This document shows, in pieces, positions 24,620-33,843 of a stretch of DNA of 64,000 nucleotides (its first letter is position 1; the number at the start of each line of letters is the position of its first letter). The position numbers were made by a program, and so were the translations under genes. The notes under the pieces were generated by a model. That model saw only the letters and a list, made by a program, of their open reading frames with translations, ran no database searches and was not told where the DNA came from. Source of the stretch: Pseudorhizobium flavum (GTDB lineage Bacteria; Pseudomonadota; Alphaproteobacteria; Rhizobiales; Rhizobiaceae); the NCBI RefSeq assembly GCF_902502825.2, contig NZ_LR723670.1, positions 868,001 to 932,000 on the forward strand, in the 5' to 3' direction.

Positions 24620-24633
24620 TGTAATTTATTTTC
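24620..24633. promoter_or_regulatory. candidate RpiR operator 1
   Basis: TGTAATTTATTTTC, nearly identical to the motif at 24693-24706 and related to the one at 26172-26185 in the RpiR promoter. It lies 176 bases before the M81 start codon. Confidence 0.55.
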
Positions 24634-24692
24634 GTCATAATGCGTCAAAATGATTCAAAGTCAATGCTTCTTCCTGGTTTCTAACAGGCTGA

Positions 24693-24706
24693 TGTAATTA
24701 ATTTTC
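24693..24706. promoter_or_regulatory. candidate RpiR operator 2
   Basis: TGTAATTAATTTTC, differing from operator 1 by one base and placed 73 bases, about seven helical turns, from it. Confidence 0.55.
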
Positions 24707-24946
24707 TTATTGAGCGAAATCGCGCATCATTTTCGTAAGGGGGGAACTGCTCGGAACTCGTTTCACGATGGGCGGAAGGGCCATTATTGCTTTAAGATCA
24801 TCAGCTTCCGGCAACTCAGGTGGGAGGTTGATCCAGAACGAGGCCTCGCTCTCCATGAAAAAGCAGGCCCGCAAGAGGCCCGCCATTTTCGTGACGTTCA
24901 CTGGTTCTGGATGCCCGGCCCATTCGCTCAGACCCTGAGGAAGCAA
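24707..24946 (-). CDS. doubtful small ORF
   Basis: 79 residues containing LLRACFFMESEASFWINLPP then ELPEADDLKAIMALPP, with reasonable amino-acid composition but no clear ribosome site and no recognised family. It sits just downstream of the DSD1-like gene, on the same strand. It may be a remnant or chance. Confidence 0.25.
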   Translation of the reverse strand: MLPQGLSEWAGHPEPVNVTKMAGLLRACFFMESEASFWINLPPELPEADDLKAIMALPPIVKRVPSSSPLTKMMRDFAQ

Positions 24947-24962
24947 AAAAATCTAAGGTGCT

Positions 24963-26081
24963 TCACCAGACAGTCCCGCGTGCATCCACTTTCTCGACGC
25001 GGGTGACAATGCCGTTGCGGTGGAAGACCATCCGTTCGAAAAGATTGCTCACGACGCAGGTGTGGTTCGGGACTACCTTGACCAAGCTGCCAATCTGAGG
25101 GAAAGGCTCGGTGCACGTGGAAAGATCGACCACCGCATGTTCCTCTGACAGCGAGACGATGCGGGCGCCTTCGAACCCATGGATCGCACCGTAGTCGGTA
25201 AAGCCGAGAAGGTCGGAGGTGAGGGCCTTGGAACCGCAATCCAGCACGGCCCGATCCTCTGCAGGCCGCGAAACCACTGTGGCAATGACATGCATGGCAA
25301 GGTCATCGGCACTGCAATGACCGGCGCGGACCATGCTGCGGTCGTTATAGACATAGGTGCCCGCCCGATGTTCAGTAGCAGATGGCACGAGATGGGCGGC
25401 GAACAGATCCGGAGAGCCGCCGCTGGAGCGGACGGGGCAGTCGATCCCCTTTCCCGACAGTAGCGCCATGGTGCGGGCCAGGAACGCTTCCACTTCAGCC
25501 GCTCCGCCGACGGCCGGGTAGGTCATGATCCCTCCAAAACGCAGGCCGGGCGCTGCCGCCACCTGTTCGGCAAGCAAGGCCGCCGCCTCCGGCGTCTGCA
25601 CGCCACAGCGCCGGGCGCCGGTGTCGCATTCAATCAGCACCGTCAGCGGCTGATCGGCACTGAACGTGGAAGCGAGTCCAGCGATGGTGACTTCGCTGTC
25701 CGCTACAACGGCAAGCTTCGCGACCCGTGAATTCATGGCCTTCAGGCGGGCGAGTTTGGCGTGCCCCAGAACGTTGTAGGTAATCAGGATGTCATCGAAG
25801 CCCGCCTCGGCAAATATCTCAGCCTCGGTCACCTTCTGGCAATTGAGACCAACCGCGCCAGCGTCCAACTGCTGGCGTGCAATAGCCGCGATCTTGTGGG
25901 TCTTGATGTGCGGCCGGAACGCCTTGCCGTGCTGATCGCAATAGGCCTGGGCGCGCGCGATGTTGGCAGCCAGTCGGTCCTCGTCGATCACCGGCATTGG
26001 AGTCGCAATCTGCTCAAGCGGTGTGCCGGCTTCCGGCCAGGGATAGTCCATGGTGAACCTCATCGGGAAATGGAGCGCCAC
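24963..26081 (-). CDS. DSD1-family PLP enzyme (D-threonine aldolase / D-serine dehydratase-like)
   Basis: Up to 372 residues; an ATG ten codons in (MDYPWPEAG) is also a good start. The alanine-racemase fold begins with the PLP lysine in FRPHIKTHK near residue 60. The C-terminal domain holds the metal-site pair His-x-Cys in PNHTCVVSNLF near residue 343, the mark of eukaryotic-type D-serine dehydratase and D-threonine aldolase. It is divergent from the RpiR gene and upstream of the peptidase-ABC genes. A role in breaking down a D-amino acid released from the imported compound is likely but inferred. Confidence 0.9.
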   Translation of the reverse strand: MALHFPMRFTMDYPWPEAGTPLEQIATPMPVIDEDRLAANIARAQAYCDQHGKAFRPHIKTHKIAAIARQQLDAGAVGLNCQKVTEAEIFAEAGFDDILITYNVLGHAKLARLKAMNSRVAKLAVVADSEVTIAGLASTFSADQPLTVLIECDTGARRCGVQTPEAAALLAEQVAAAPGLRFGGIMTYPAVGGAAEVEAFLARTMALLSGKGIDCPVRSSGGSPDLFAAHLVPSATEHRAGTYVYNDRSMVRAGHCSADDLAMHVIATVVSRPAEDRAVLDCGSKALTSDLLGFTDYGAIHGFEGARIVSLSEEHAVVDLSTCTEPFPQIGSLVKVVPNHTCVVSNLFERMVFHRNGIVTRVEKVDARGTVW

Positions 26082-26171
26082 AATTGCGGCGGCAGTGGTT
26101 TCTTTTATTTTCTTTCCATCTGCGGATTGATTGATGGCTGCCCGTACTATGGTATCAAAAGCGGGGCAAAC

Positions 26172-26185
26172 TGAAATTCATTTTC
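26172..26185. promoter_or_regulatory. candidate RpiR operator 3
   Basis: TGAAATTCATTTTC in the 150-base gap between the DSD1-like gene and the divergent rpiR-like gene. It matches operators 1 and 2 at all but two positions, which supports one regulator acting on both promoters. Confidence 0.55.
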
Positions 26186-26231
26186 AAAAAATGCATTCCT
26201 CGAAACGCTGCCGAAGCATAGGAAGAATCGA

Positions 26232-27095
26232 ATGGACCTTTTTCACGCCCTTTCGGATGAGGAGGGCAGACTGTCCAGCCTTGAGGCGAAACTGGCGCAG
26301 TTTGCGTTGGAGAACGTCGATTTTGTCGTCAACTCCTCGATTGTGGAACTGGCCGAACGGGTTGGCGTCTCCCCCCCGACCGTGACACGTTTCTGCCGGC
26401 GGCTGGGTTGCCAAGGTTACTCGGATTTCAAGGTGCAACTCGCCAAGCTCGCCTATGTCGGGTTGCGATACCTGAAGCCGGAGGTTCCGACGACCACTGT
26501 GGAGGAGGTGGCGCACGATATCGTCTCGAAAGCGCAGAATGCGTTGTTCGAACTGCATCGCCAGCTCGATCTCGCCGCCATCGAAAAGGCTGCTGACATA
26601 TTGCGAGGCGCCGATTTCATCCAGGCGTTCGGAGGCAGCGGTAACTCGACGATGATCGTCAATGAGCTCTACAATCGCCTCTTCCGTCTCGGCTGTCGGA
26701 TCAATGCTTCCAACGACCACGGCATGAACCTGATGTTGTCGGCTGCGGCACAGCCTGGAACAGTGATGTTCGGTTCGTCCTTTACCGGCCGGGACATGGG
26801 TCTTGTCCATTGCCTGGAGCTTCTGCGGCAGAACGACATCCCAACGATCGTCATGACCCAGGCGGGCTCGCCGGTCGCCGTCGCTGCGGATGTCGTGATC
26901 GCGATCGAGATGCCGGAGGGCAAGAATATTTTTCGACCGACATCCACTCGCTATGCCTATCTTGCCGCAATCGACATACTGGCCAACATGGTCGCCTATG
27001 CAGATCGCACCAAGGCACTCAGATCCCTCCGCAGCATCAAAGGCGAACTGGTGCGCAACCGAGACGGAGACGACCGCCAGCTTCTAGGGGATTAG
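26232..27095 (+). CDS. MurR/RpiR-family transcriptional regulator
   Basis: 287 residues. The N-terminal RpiR helix-turn-helix reads SSIVELAERVGVSPPTVTRF then CRRLGCQGYSDFKVQL. A SIS domain follows from about residue 125, with AFGGSGNSTMIVNELYNRLF, which in relatives binds a sugar phosphate or related effector. Divergent from the D-amino-acid/peptide locus, it is its probable regulator and may regulate itself. Confidence 0.92.
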   Translation: MDLFHALSDEEGRLSSLEAKLAQFALENVDFVVNSSIVELAERVGVSPPTVTRFCRRLGCQGYSDFKVQLAKLAYVGLRYLKPEVPTTTVEEVAHDIVSKAQNALFELHRQLDLAAIEKAADILRGADFIQAFGGSGNSTMIVNELYNRLFRLGCRINASNDHGMNLMLSAAAQPGTVMFGSSFTGRDMGLVHCLELLRQNDIPTIVMTQAGSPVAVAADVVIAIEMPEGKNIFRPTSTRYAYLAAIDILANMVAYADRTKALRSLRSIKGELVRNRDGDDRQLLGD

Positions 27096-27224
27096 AAGTT
27101 CCTTTCGGCTTATCTCGGCCTCCCTCGCTAGCTATTGCAGCTCGATCGGGGGGGGCAACTGCGGAGGCATAGGGTCCTGACGCGAGGTGGACGAGTCCGC
27201 GGACCCAGTGCTTTGCCGGATGGG

Positions 27225-28161
27225 TCATGCGCGCAAGAGAAAACAAGCACTCTCCGCGTCTGTCACGACCGCAGTTGCGAGCCGTGCGTTGAGCACAGCA
27301 AGAAGGATTGCATGCTTATGGTGGCCACCCGACGCGATGATACGGAAAGGAATGGCGCAATAGGAATCGAGATCGGGTGAAATCACCTGGCGGTTCAGCG
27401 GGTGATCGACCGGGCAACCTTGGGCATCGAGGTACCGTCCCAGGAGATCGCCCACGGCGCCGGCGGCCACGAGTTCGCCGATGTCAGTCTGTGCTGGAAG
27501 ACCATAGCGTACCTGCAACGACCTGCCGGTCACGTCACCGACGCTCAAAAAGGAAACGTCGACAGCCGTCGCCTCGCGCAGGAATTCCTGGAAAACCGGC
27601 TGGGCCATGATCTGAGTGTGTGCCTTCTCGCTGCCCGCATAGATCGGCGCAGCGAAATAATGGCACTTGGCGCTCAGCACCTTCGCGAAGCTGTGGACGA
27701 TCTCGAAGGTATTGATCTCCGAGCCGCGGGTCAGGCCGCCCATCAGTGAGCGAATGCGCATCTCGGGCTCGTTTGCTCCTGTCATATGATGCACCGTCTC
27801 GCGTAACGTGGCACCCCAGCCCACGCCGATCGAACGTGGCCTGCGGCTCTGGATCAGCCGATCGAGGAAGCCGCCAGCGGTCCGGCCGATGATGGCATGC
27901 ATGTAATCCGGATTTGACGGCGTCGGTGCTACGACCGCATGTTCCAACCCGAAACGTCGGCAAAGCTGCGCCTCCAGATCGACGTTTTCGGCTAGCGAGG
28001 AGTTGAAACTGATGCGCACGACTCCTTTCTCCATCGCCTCGCCCAGCAGCTCATTCACCCGCCGCCGTGTCAGGTTCATGCGCTCGCCAATCTGCGCCTG
28101 GGTAAGTCCCTCAACGTTGGTAGAGCCATGCCGCCCGCACCATCAGTTCCTGATTTTCCAC
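27225..28161 (-). pseudogene. SorC/DeoR-type sugar-binding regulator with an N-terminal frameshift
   Basis: The main frame from 28079 gives 284 residues: the end of the helix-turn-helix (MNLTRRRVNELLGEAMEKG), then the SorC effector domain (IIGRTAGGFLDRLIQSRRPR and ISPDLDSYCAIPFRIIASGG). The start of the DNA-binding domain is in two frames. From a GTG at 28161, VENQELMVRAAWLYQR runs into a stop, while VEGLTQAQIGERMNLTRR continues in the main frame. One extra base near 28113-28120 separates them. As written, the regulator would lose its first helices unless frameshifting or a sequencing error is involved. It is divergent from the ABC/phosphodiesterase operon. Confidence 0.75.
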
Positions 28162-28189
28162 GCTTGCTCCGATCAAATGTCACACTGAC

Positions 28190-28203
28190 GTAACATATGT
28201 AAC
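28190..28203. promoter_or_regulatory. candidate SorC operator
   Basis: GTAACATATGTAAC, an imperfect palindrome with a perfect ACATATGT core, between the SorC-type gene and the divergent operon. Confidence 0.4.
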
Positions 28204-28311
28204 CTACGAGCGCTGCATCAACGACCGAGGCTGATGGCACATGTCCACAAGCAGATCGGAAGAGCAATTCGATGACAGTGCGTCTGCCTTGTCGGAAGCC
28301 TCAAGTCTGGT

Positions 28312-29043
28312 GTGAACAAACAGTGGAACGGAATGACTGTAGAGCTTCTCATATTCGATTGCGACGGCGTTCTGATCGACAGTGAGCCGGTCGCAAGTGC
28401 CGCCTTGTGGCAGGCGCTCAACGATGCCGGCGTCTCAATTTCTCGGCCGGAGGTGCATCGTCGCTTCACCGGCTATTCCGAGACCGACGCGCACCGAATC
28501 TGTATCGAGGAACTGGGCCTGGCAGAACCCGCATCCGTCTTTGCCGGTCTTCGAAACGCTCTATATACGGAGTTCGCGCGCTCGCTTTCTCCGATGACAG
28601 GCATGCCTGCTCTCGTCCGATCCTTGTCGGTTCCAAAATGCGTCGCTTCGAACAGCGATATTGAGCGCCTGCAAAACACCCTCGGCCTCCTCGATCTGTG
28701 GCACGACTTCGCACCGCATATCTTCAGTGCCGAAATGGTCGAGGCGCCGAAGCCCGCTCCGGATCTCTTCCTGCATTGTGCCCGTGAGTTTGGCATCGAT
28801 CCGAGCCGCTGCCTCGTCATCGACGACAGCGCCCACGGCATTATCGGTGCCGTGGCGGCCGGCATGCGCGCAATCGGCTTCGTCGATCCCGCTGATCCGC
28901 GTCCGAATCGGCCAGATGTATTGGCTGAGGCCGGGGCGGTCACAGTCGCGACAGGTGCCTTCGAACTCCAGAAAGCCCTCGAAGGGCTTCTCGCTTCCGC
29001 TGTGTCTTCGCAGTTCGGTCCGACGCTTGCGGTGCCGGCCTGA
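28312..29043 (+). CDS. HAD-IA family phosphatase
   Basis: Up to 243 residues. The nucleophile motif is FDCDGVLIDSEP, motif II is CVASNSD and motif III/IV is KPAPDLFLHCAREFGIDPSR followed by VIDDSAHG. The start may be GTG at 28312 or ATG at 28333. First gene of the rightward operon; it probably removes phosphate from a sugar or polyol phosphate released by the phosphodiesterase encoded later (inference). Confidence 0.92.
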   Translation: MNKQWNGMTVELLIFDCDGVLIDSEPVASAALWQALNDAGVSISRPEVHRRFTGYSETDAHRICIEELGLAEPASVFAGLRNALYTEFARSLSPMTGMPALVRSLSVPKCVASNSDIERLQNTLGLLDLWHDFAPHIFSAEMVEAPKPAPDLFLHCAREFGIDPSRCLVIDDSAHGIIGAVAAGMRAIGFVDPADPRPNRPDVLAEAGAVTVATGAFELQKALEGLLASAVSSQFGPTLAVPA

Positions 29044-29163
29044 CCATTGCGCGTCGCGGCCTCCGCGGCACGTCATCGAAAATTCACGAGCCCATTAACA
29101 AACCGACATTCGAGAAGCGCAGGAGAACTCGCATCTCGAATATCCCAACCCAGGAGGTTATCG

Positions 29164-30798
29164 ATGCTTTCCATTAATCGACGCGGCGCGCTCGGCCTTA
29201 TCGGGGCCGCCACCGGCAGCCTTATCCTTCCGCGCATGACCTTCGCTCAGGGCAAGCGCCCCTCGGTGACCATAGCGGTTCAGAAGATCACCAACAACAA
29301 TACGCTCTGCGTCTGGAACGAGCAGTCCAATGTTGGGGAGCGGGTCTTCTTTCCGAACCTCTGGGAAGGTTTGATCAACCGTGACTGGATGGGGAACCAA
29401 GGCCCCGTTGCCGGCCTTGCGACCGAATGGAAGCGCATCGATGACAAGACGCTCGAGCTGAAGCTGCGCCAGGGCGTCAAGTTCCACAATGGCGACGAGT
29501 TGACGGCCGAAGATGTCGTCTTCTCCTTCTCCAAGGAGCGCGTGTTTGGTGAGACTGAGCCGAAGGGCGGCAAGACGATTTTCGCCGATGACCACAAGCC
29601 GACGACCGCCAAGGAACTGCCCGCTTCCGTCCCCGGCATCGGTCGCCGTCTGTGGCCGGCGCTCGCCGGCGTCGAGGCTGTCGACAAATACACAGTCCGC
29701 TTCCACAACACGACGCCCGACGTCACGCTCGAAGGCCGTCTCTACGCCTATGGTAGCCAGATCGCCAACCGTCGCGCCTGGGACGAGGCTGCATCCTACA
29801 CCGAGTGGGCGCGCAAGCCGATCACCACGGGCCCCTACATGGTCGCCGAATACAAGCCGGACGTCTCGCTGACGCTCGTCGCCTTCGATGAATACTGGGG
29901 CGGCCGCCCACCGCTCGAAGAAATCCGCTTTGTCGAGGTCCCGGAAGTCGCCTCGCGCGTCAACGGCCTGCTGTCGGGCGAATATGACTTCGCCTGCGAC
30001 CTGCCGCCGGACCAGATCGCGTCCGTCCAGTCCGCATCGGGTTTCGAGGTTCAGGGCTCGACGATCCTCAACCATCGCATTTCCGTGTTCAATACGCAGA
30101 ACCCCGTGCTTGCCGATCCGCTGGTGCGCCGCGCTATGACCCACGCGATCGATCGTCAGGCGATCGTCGAGGCGCTGTGGGGCGGCCAGACCGTCATTCC
30201 CGCCGGCCTGCAGTTCGACATCTTCAAGACGACGGATATGTTCATCGATGGCTGGCAGGTGCCGGAATACAATCCGCAACTCGCCCAAGACCTTTTGAAG
30301 CAGGCCAACTACAAGGGCGATGCGATCCCCTTCCGCCTGCTCAATAATTACTACACCAACCAGACCGCTAACGGCCAAATCATGATCGAAATGTGGAAGC
30401 AGGTAGGCCTCAACGTCGAGATCCAGATGAAGGAGAACTGGGCGCAGATCCACGATCCGGAAGGCGTAAAGGGCGTGCGCGATTGGTCGGCCTCGGCAAA
30501 TATCAATGATCCGGTGACGCCGATGGTCACGCAGTTCGGTCCGAACGGCGAGATGCAGCAGAAGAAGGACTGGACCAACGCCGAGATGAACGAGTTGTCG
30601 GTTGTCCTGGAGACTTCCACTGACCGGGCGCTGCGCAAGAAGGCCTATGCCCGCATGCTGGAAATCTGCGAGCGCGAAGACCCGGCCTACCAGGTCCTGC
30701 ACCAGAATGCCGTCTTCACCGGTATGAAGTCCTCGCTCAAGTGGAAGGCAGCACCCGCCTTCGCCATGGACTTCCGCTCCAACAACTGGACCATGTAA
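29164..30798 (+). CDS. peptide/opine-type ABC transporter substrate-binding protein
   Basis: 544-residue receptor of SBP family 5. The ATG at 29164 has GGAGG eight bases upstream. The N-terminus MLSINRRGALGLIGAATGSL has a twin-arginine-like pair before the hydrophobic stretch, and cleavage is likely at TFAQ. Family blocks include LKLRQGVKFHNGDELTAEDV near residue 100. Agrobacterium AccA, the agrocinopine receptor, belongs to the same family and stands at the head of a similar operon. Confidence 0.93.
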   Translation: MLSINRRGALGLIGAATGSLILPRMTFAQGKRPSVTIAVQKITNNNTLCVWNEQSNVGERVFFPNLWEGLINRDWMGNQGPVAGLATEWKRIDDKTLELKLRQGVKFHNGDELTAEDVVFSFSKERVFGETEPKGGKTIFADDHKPTTAKELPASVPGIGRRLWPALAGVEAVDKYTVRFHNTTPDVTLEGRLYAYGSQIANRRAWDEAASYTEWARKPITTGPYMVAEYKPDVSLTLVAFDEYWGGRPPLEEIRFVEVPEVASRVNGLLSGEYDFACDLPPDQIASVQSASGFEVQGSTILNHRISVFNTQNPVLADPLVRRAMTHAIDRQAIVEALWGGQTVIPAGLQFDIFKTTDMFIDGWQVPEYNPQLAQDLLKQANYKGDAIPFRLLNNYYTNQTANGQIMIEMWKQVGLNVEIQMKENWAQIHDPEGVKGVRDWSASANINDPVTPMVTQFGPNGEMQQKKDWTNAEMNELSVVLETSTDRALRKKAYARMLEICEREDPAYQVLHQNAVFTGMKSSLKWKAAPAFAMDFRSNNWTM

Positions 30799-30811
30799 CG
30801 GTCTCGTTTTT

Positions 30812-30838
30812 GTCCGGCGGGTGATAAGCTCGCCGGAC
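30812..30838. terminator. hairpin after the binding-protein gene
   Basis: GTCCGGCG at 30812-30819 pairs with CGCCGGAC at 30831-30838 with an 11-base loop, in the 111-base gap before the ATPase gene. Likely lowers read-through or protects the binding-protein mRNA. Confidence 0.6.
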
Positions 30839-30909
30839 TTCCCTTCCAAAAAACCGTGGCGGCCAGGCCCAGCCTGGCGTGCGATCAGGCCTTGAAGAAG
30901 GAGAACGCA

Positions 30910-31908
30910 ATGTCCAACCATCTCGTCGAGATCTGCGACCTGAAGGTCGCCTTCGATGGCGTCCAGGTGCTGCACGGCATCGATCTGGCGGTCGGCCGTG
31001 GAGAGGCACTCGGCCTTGTCGGTGAATCCGGCTGCGGCAAATCTGTTACATGGTTGGCGGCGCTGGGACTCCTGCCCGGCAGGGCGACAGTATCCGGTTC
31101 CGTCCGCGTTGACGGACAGGAATTGTGCGGGGCGCCGCGCCAGGCGCTCGAGAACGTCCGCGGCGGGCGCATCGCGATGATCTTCCAGGACCCGTCGAGC
31201 TCGCTCAATCCGGTCATCCGCATCGGCCGGCAGATCACCGAGGCACTCACGCTTCATCGCGGCCTCCGAGGAGAAACTGCGAGGGCAGAGGCACTCCGGG
31301 TCATGGATATGGTCGGCATTCCAGATGCCCGCCGCCGCTTCGATCTTTATCCCCACGAGTTTTCCGGGGGCCAGTGCCAGCGGCTGATGATTGCCATGGC
31401 GCTCGCCGGCGAGCCGGACCTGCTGATTGCCGACGAGCCTACGACGGCGCTCGACGCCACCATCCAGGCGCAGATCCTCGACCTGCTCATCCAGCTCCGC
31501 GCCGAGACCGGGATGGCCACCGTCTTCATTAGCCACGACCTCGGCGCCGTTTCGCAGGTCTGCGAGCGGGTTTGCGTCATGTATGCCGGCCGCATCGTTG
31601 AGCAAGGCACGATCGCGCAGCTCTTCTCGGAGCCCCGGCACCCGTATACCCGCGGCCTCTTCGATGCGATTCCGCGCCTCGATGGTCCGCGCGACCGGTT
31701 GATCCCGATCCCGGGCACGGTGCCCAATCCGAAGCATCTGGCCGCCGGCTGCGCCTTTGCGCCCCGCTGTGCCCATGCGGCGGCCACCTGCGATTTTCAA
31801 CGGCCGGCTCTCGACCTGCTTGATGACGGGCGGCACCTGGCATGCTTCAATCCTGTGCCTTTTGCCAAGACTGTGCCTGTCCGCCAGAAAATGTTGGAGG
31901 GTGTTTAG
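30910..31908 (+). CDS. DppD-like ABC transporter ATPase
   Basis: 332 residues with Walker [10 protein letters not shown], signature [15 protein letters not shown] and Walker [13 protein letters not shown]. The C-terminal oligopeptide extension has the cysteine cluster [14 protein letters not shown], typical of DppD/OppD. The ATG at 30910 follows AAGGAGAA. It ends directly before the next ATPase gene. Confidence 0.95.
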   Translation: MSNHLVEICDLKVAFDGVQVLHGIDLAVGRGEALGLVGESGCGKSVTWLAALGLLPGRATVSGSVRVDGQELCGAPRQALENVRGGRIAMIFQDPSSSLNPVIRIGRQITEALTLHRGLRGETARAEALRVMDMVGIPDARRRFDLYPHEFSGGQCQRLMIAMALAGEPDLLIADEPTTALDATIQAQILDLLIQLRAETGMATVFISHDLGAVSQVCERVCVMYAGRIVEQGTIAQLFSEPRHPYTRGLFDAIPRLDGPRDRLIPIPGTVPNPKHLAAGCAFAPRCAHAAATCDFQRPALDLLDDGRHLACFNPVPFAKTVPVRQKMLEGV

Positions 31909-32895
31909 GTGGCCGCTCCGCTCATTGAGGCCGAGGGACTGACACGTGTCTACGAGATGCGGCGGGGGCTCTTCGGCAAAGTCACCCCTGTGCGAGCCGT
32001 GGACGGCGTGTCGCTCAAGGTGCTGCCGGGAGAAAGCCTCGGCATCGTCGGCGAATCCGGGTCGGGCAAGTCGACACTTGGCCGTATGCTGCTCGGCATC
32101 GATCCTGCGCAGACCGGAACGGTGACCTTCGAGGGCGAGCAAATGCCAGCACTCGGGACCGCTGAATGGCGTGCGCTGCGGGCAAAGATGCAGCTTGTCT
32201 ACCAGGATCCGCTGGCCGCGCTCGACCGGCGGCTCACGATTGCGGCCCAGATCCGCGAGCCGCTGGACATCCATGATGTTCTGGCCAGGGAAGAGCGGAT
32301 GGCGCGCGTTGAGGCGCTGATGACCGCCGTTGGTCTTCGTTCCGACCAGGCCGACCGATATCCGCATGAATTGTCCGGCGGACAACGACAGAGAGCCGTG
32401 ATCGCCCGGGCGCTTGCTACCCGTCCCAAGCTGCTCGTCTGCGACGAGCCGGTCTCCGCGCTCGACGTCTCGATCCAGGCGCAGGTGGTCAACATGCTGC
32501 GTGACCTGCAGGAGGACAACGGCATCGCCATGGTCTTCATCAGCCACGACCTGAAGGTCGTGCGCAATATCGCCGACCGCGTCGCGGTCATCTATCTGGG
32601 CCGGATTGTGGAGGAGGCGTCCTCTGACGTGATCTTCGCTTCGCCACGTCATCCTTATACTCAGGCGCTCGTCTCCAGCGTGCCGGTTCCGGGGCGGCCG
32701 TTAAAAGGTCGGATGATCCTTCAAGGCGAGCCGCCAAACCCTGCAAGCCGGCCCTCCGGCTGTGCCTTCCATCCCCGCTGTCCGCTGGCGACCGCGCTTT
32801 GCCGCAACGTAGTGCCGGAGCTTCGGACCCTTGGCGACGGGCGCACCGCTGCCTGTCACCTCGTTGAAGGCGCGAATGCGCCGATTGCCGCTTGA
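31909..32895 (+). CDS. DppF-like ABC transporter ATPase
   Basis: 328 residues from a GTG immediately after the previous stop. Walker A is GESGSGKST, signature LSGGQRQRAVIARAL and Walker B LLVCDEPVSALD. The C-terminal CAFHPRCPLATALC cluster marks the oligopeptide group. Partner of the DppD-like ATPase. Confidence 0.95.
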   Translation: MAAPLIEAEGLTRVYEMRRGLFGKVTPVRAVDGVSLKVLPGESLGIVGESGSGKSTLGRMLLGIDPAQTGTVTFEGEQMPALGTAEWRALRAKMQLVYQDPLAALDRRLTIAAQIREPLDIHDVLAREERMARVEALMTAVGLRSDQADRYPHELSGGQRQRAVIARALATRPKLLVCDEPVSALDVSIQAQVVNMLRDLQEDNGIAMVFISHDLKVVRNIADRVAVIYLGRIVEEASSDVIFASPRHPYTQALVSSVPVPGRPLKGRMILQGEPPNPASRPSGCAFHPRCPLATALCRNVVPELRTLGDGRTAACHLVEGANAPIAA

Positions 32896-32905
32896 GGAGA
32901 CGTCC

Positions 32906-33832
32906 GTGATCCGCTTCGTCCTCATCCGCCTGCTGCGTGCCTTCGTCACCATCCTCGCCGTCGTGACCTTCGCCTTCATCGTGCTGCGCATGTCGGGAGA
33001 TCCGGCGCAGGTCATGCTCGGACCCGACGTGCCGCAGGAGGCAGTCGACGCCTTTCGACGCGCCTGGGGTCTCGACCAGCCACTGTGGGTTCAGTACTTC
33101 GCCTACATCCACTCGATCTTCACCGGTGATTTCGGCGTGTCCATGCGGGACAAGGCCTCCGCCTTGCGGCTGGTACTGGAACGTATTCCGGCGACACTCC
33201 AGCTGACGATCCCGGCCCTGCTGCTGAAGCTCTTTATCGGCATTCCCGCCGGGGTCTATGCCGCACTTCACCGTCAGAGCGCGATCGACAGAGGCGTTAT
33301 CCTTCTCGCTATCCTCGGCTTCACCATCCCGTCCTTTGTCATGGGCCTTCTGCTGGTGCTGATCTTCTCGGTAAGCCTCGGTCTGCTTCCCTCCGGTGGA
33401 CAGGACACCTGGCTCCATGGCCTGCTTCCGACGATCACCATGAGCATCGGCGGCATCGGCATCCTAGCCCGGTTCTCGCGCAGCGCGATGATTGAGGTGA
33501 TGGGTCAGCCCTATATCCGCACGGCGTCGGCGAAAGGCGTTAAGTGGTCGGACGTCGTGTGGAACCACGCTCTCCCCAATGCTGCAGTTCCGATCATCAC
33601 CATTGTCGGCTTCATGGTCGGGTCGCTGATCGCCGGCGCCGTGGTGGTGGAATCGATCTTCTCCTGGCCCGGCATTGGCCGTTTGTTGGTGGTGTCCGTC
33701 AGCAACCGGGATCTCGCCGTCGTCCAGTGCATCCTCCTGATGATCGCCGCCACCATGGTGATATCGAACCTTATCGTCGACCTCTTCTATGGCTGGCTGG
33801 ATCCTCGCCTCCGTCACCAGAACGCTCATTAG
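32906..33832 (+). CDS. DppB-like ABC transporter permease
   Basis: 308 residues from a GTG at 32906 with GGAG just upstream; the frame is open further upstream but only in shadow of the ATPase gene. It has RMSGDPAQVMLGPDVPQEAV near the N-terminus and the EAA loop YIRTASAKGVKWSDVVWNHA. Six membrane helices. Confidence 0.94.
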   Translation: MIRFVLIRLLRAFVTILAVVTFAFIVLRMSGDPAQVMLGPDVPQEAVDAFRRAWGLDQPLWVQYFAYIHSIFTGDFGVSMRDKASALRLVLERIPATLQLTIPALLLKLFIGIPAGVYAALHRQSAIDRGVILLAILGFTIPSFVMGLLLVLIFSVSLGLLPSGGQDTWLHGLLPTITMSIGGIGILARFSRSAMIEVMGQPYIRTASAKGVKWSDVVWNHALPNAAVPIITIVGFMVGSLIAGAVVVESIFSWPGIGRLLVVSVSNRDLAVVQCILLMIAATMVISNLIVDLFYGWLDPRLRHQNAH

Positions 33833-33843
33833 GAAGACACGGT

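Larger units (their letters stand above)
24445..24962. promoter_or_regulatory. leader and promoter region of the M81-ABC operon
   Basis: About 520 bases on the upstream side of the M81 gene. It contains two TGTAATTwATTTTC motifs and a structured segment. The hairpin CTCTGGGCTG (24543-24552) with CAGCCAGAG (24556-24564) has one bulge, and a small CACCG-TTA-CGGTG hairpin lies at 24610-24622. A doubtful 79-residue frame is listed separately. Confidence 0.55.

Noticed and set aside
24540..24640. TPP (THI-box) riboswitch upstream of the M81 gene
   Set aside because: Only the CCTGAACCTGCTCTGG part resembles the 3' half; the CTGAGA element and the P2/P3 partner are missing or displaced, and no thiamine gene is nearby.
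29158..32652. A 1164-codon open frame on the minus strand opposite the ABC transporter operon
   Set aside because: It lies antisense to three well-supported genes, has no recognisable domains and a low-complexity, Arg/Asp/Gly/His-rich composition typical of a mirror frame in GC-rich DNA.
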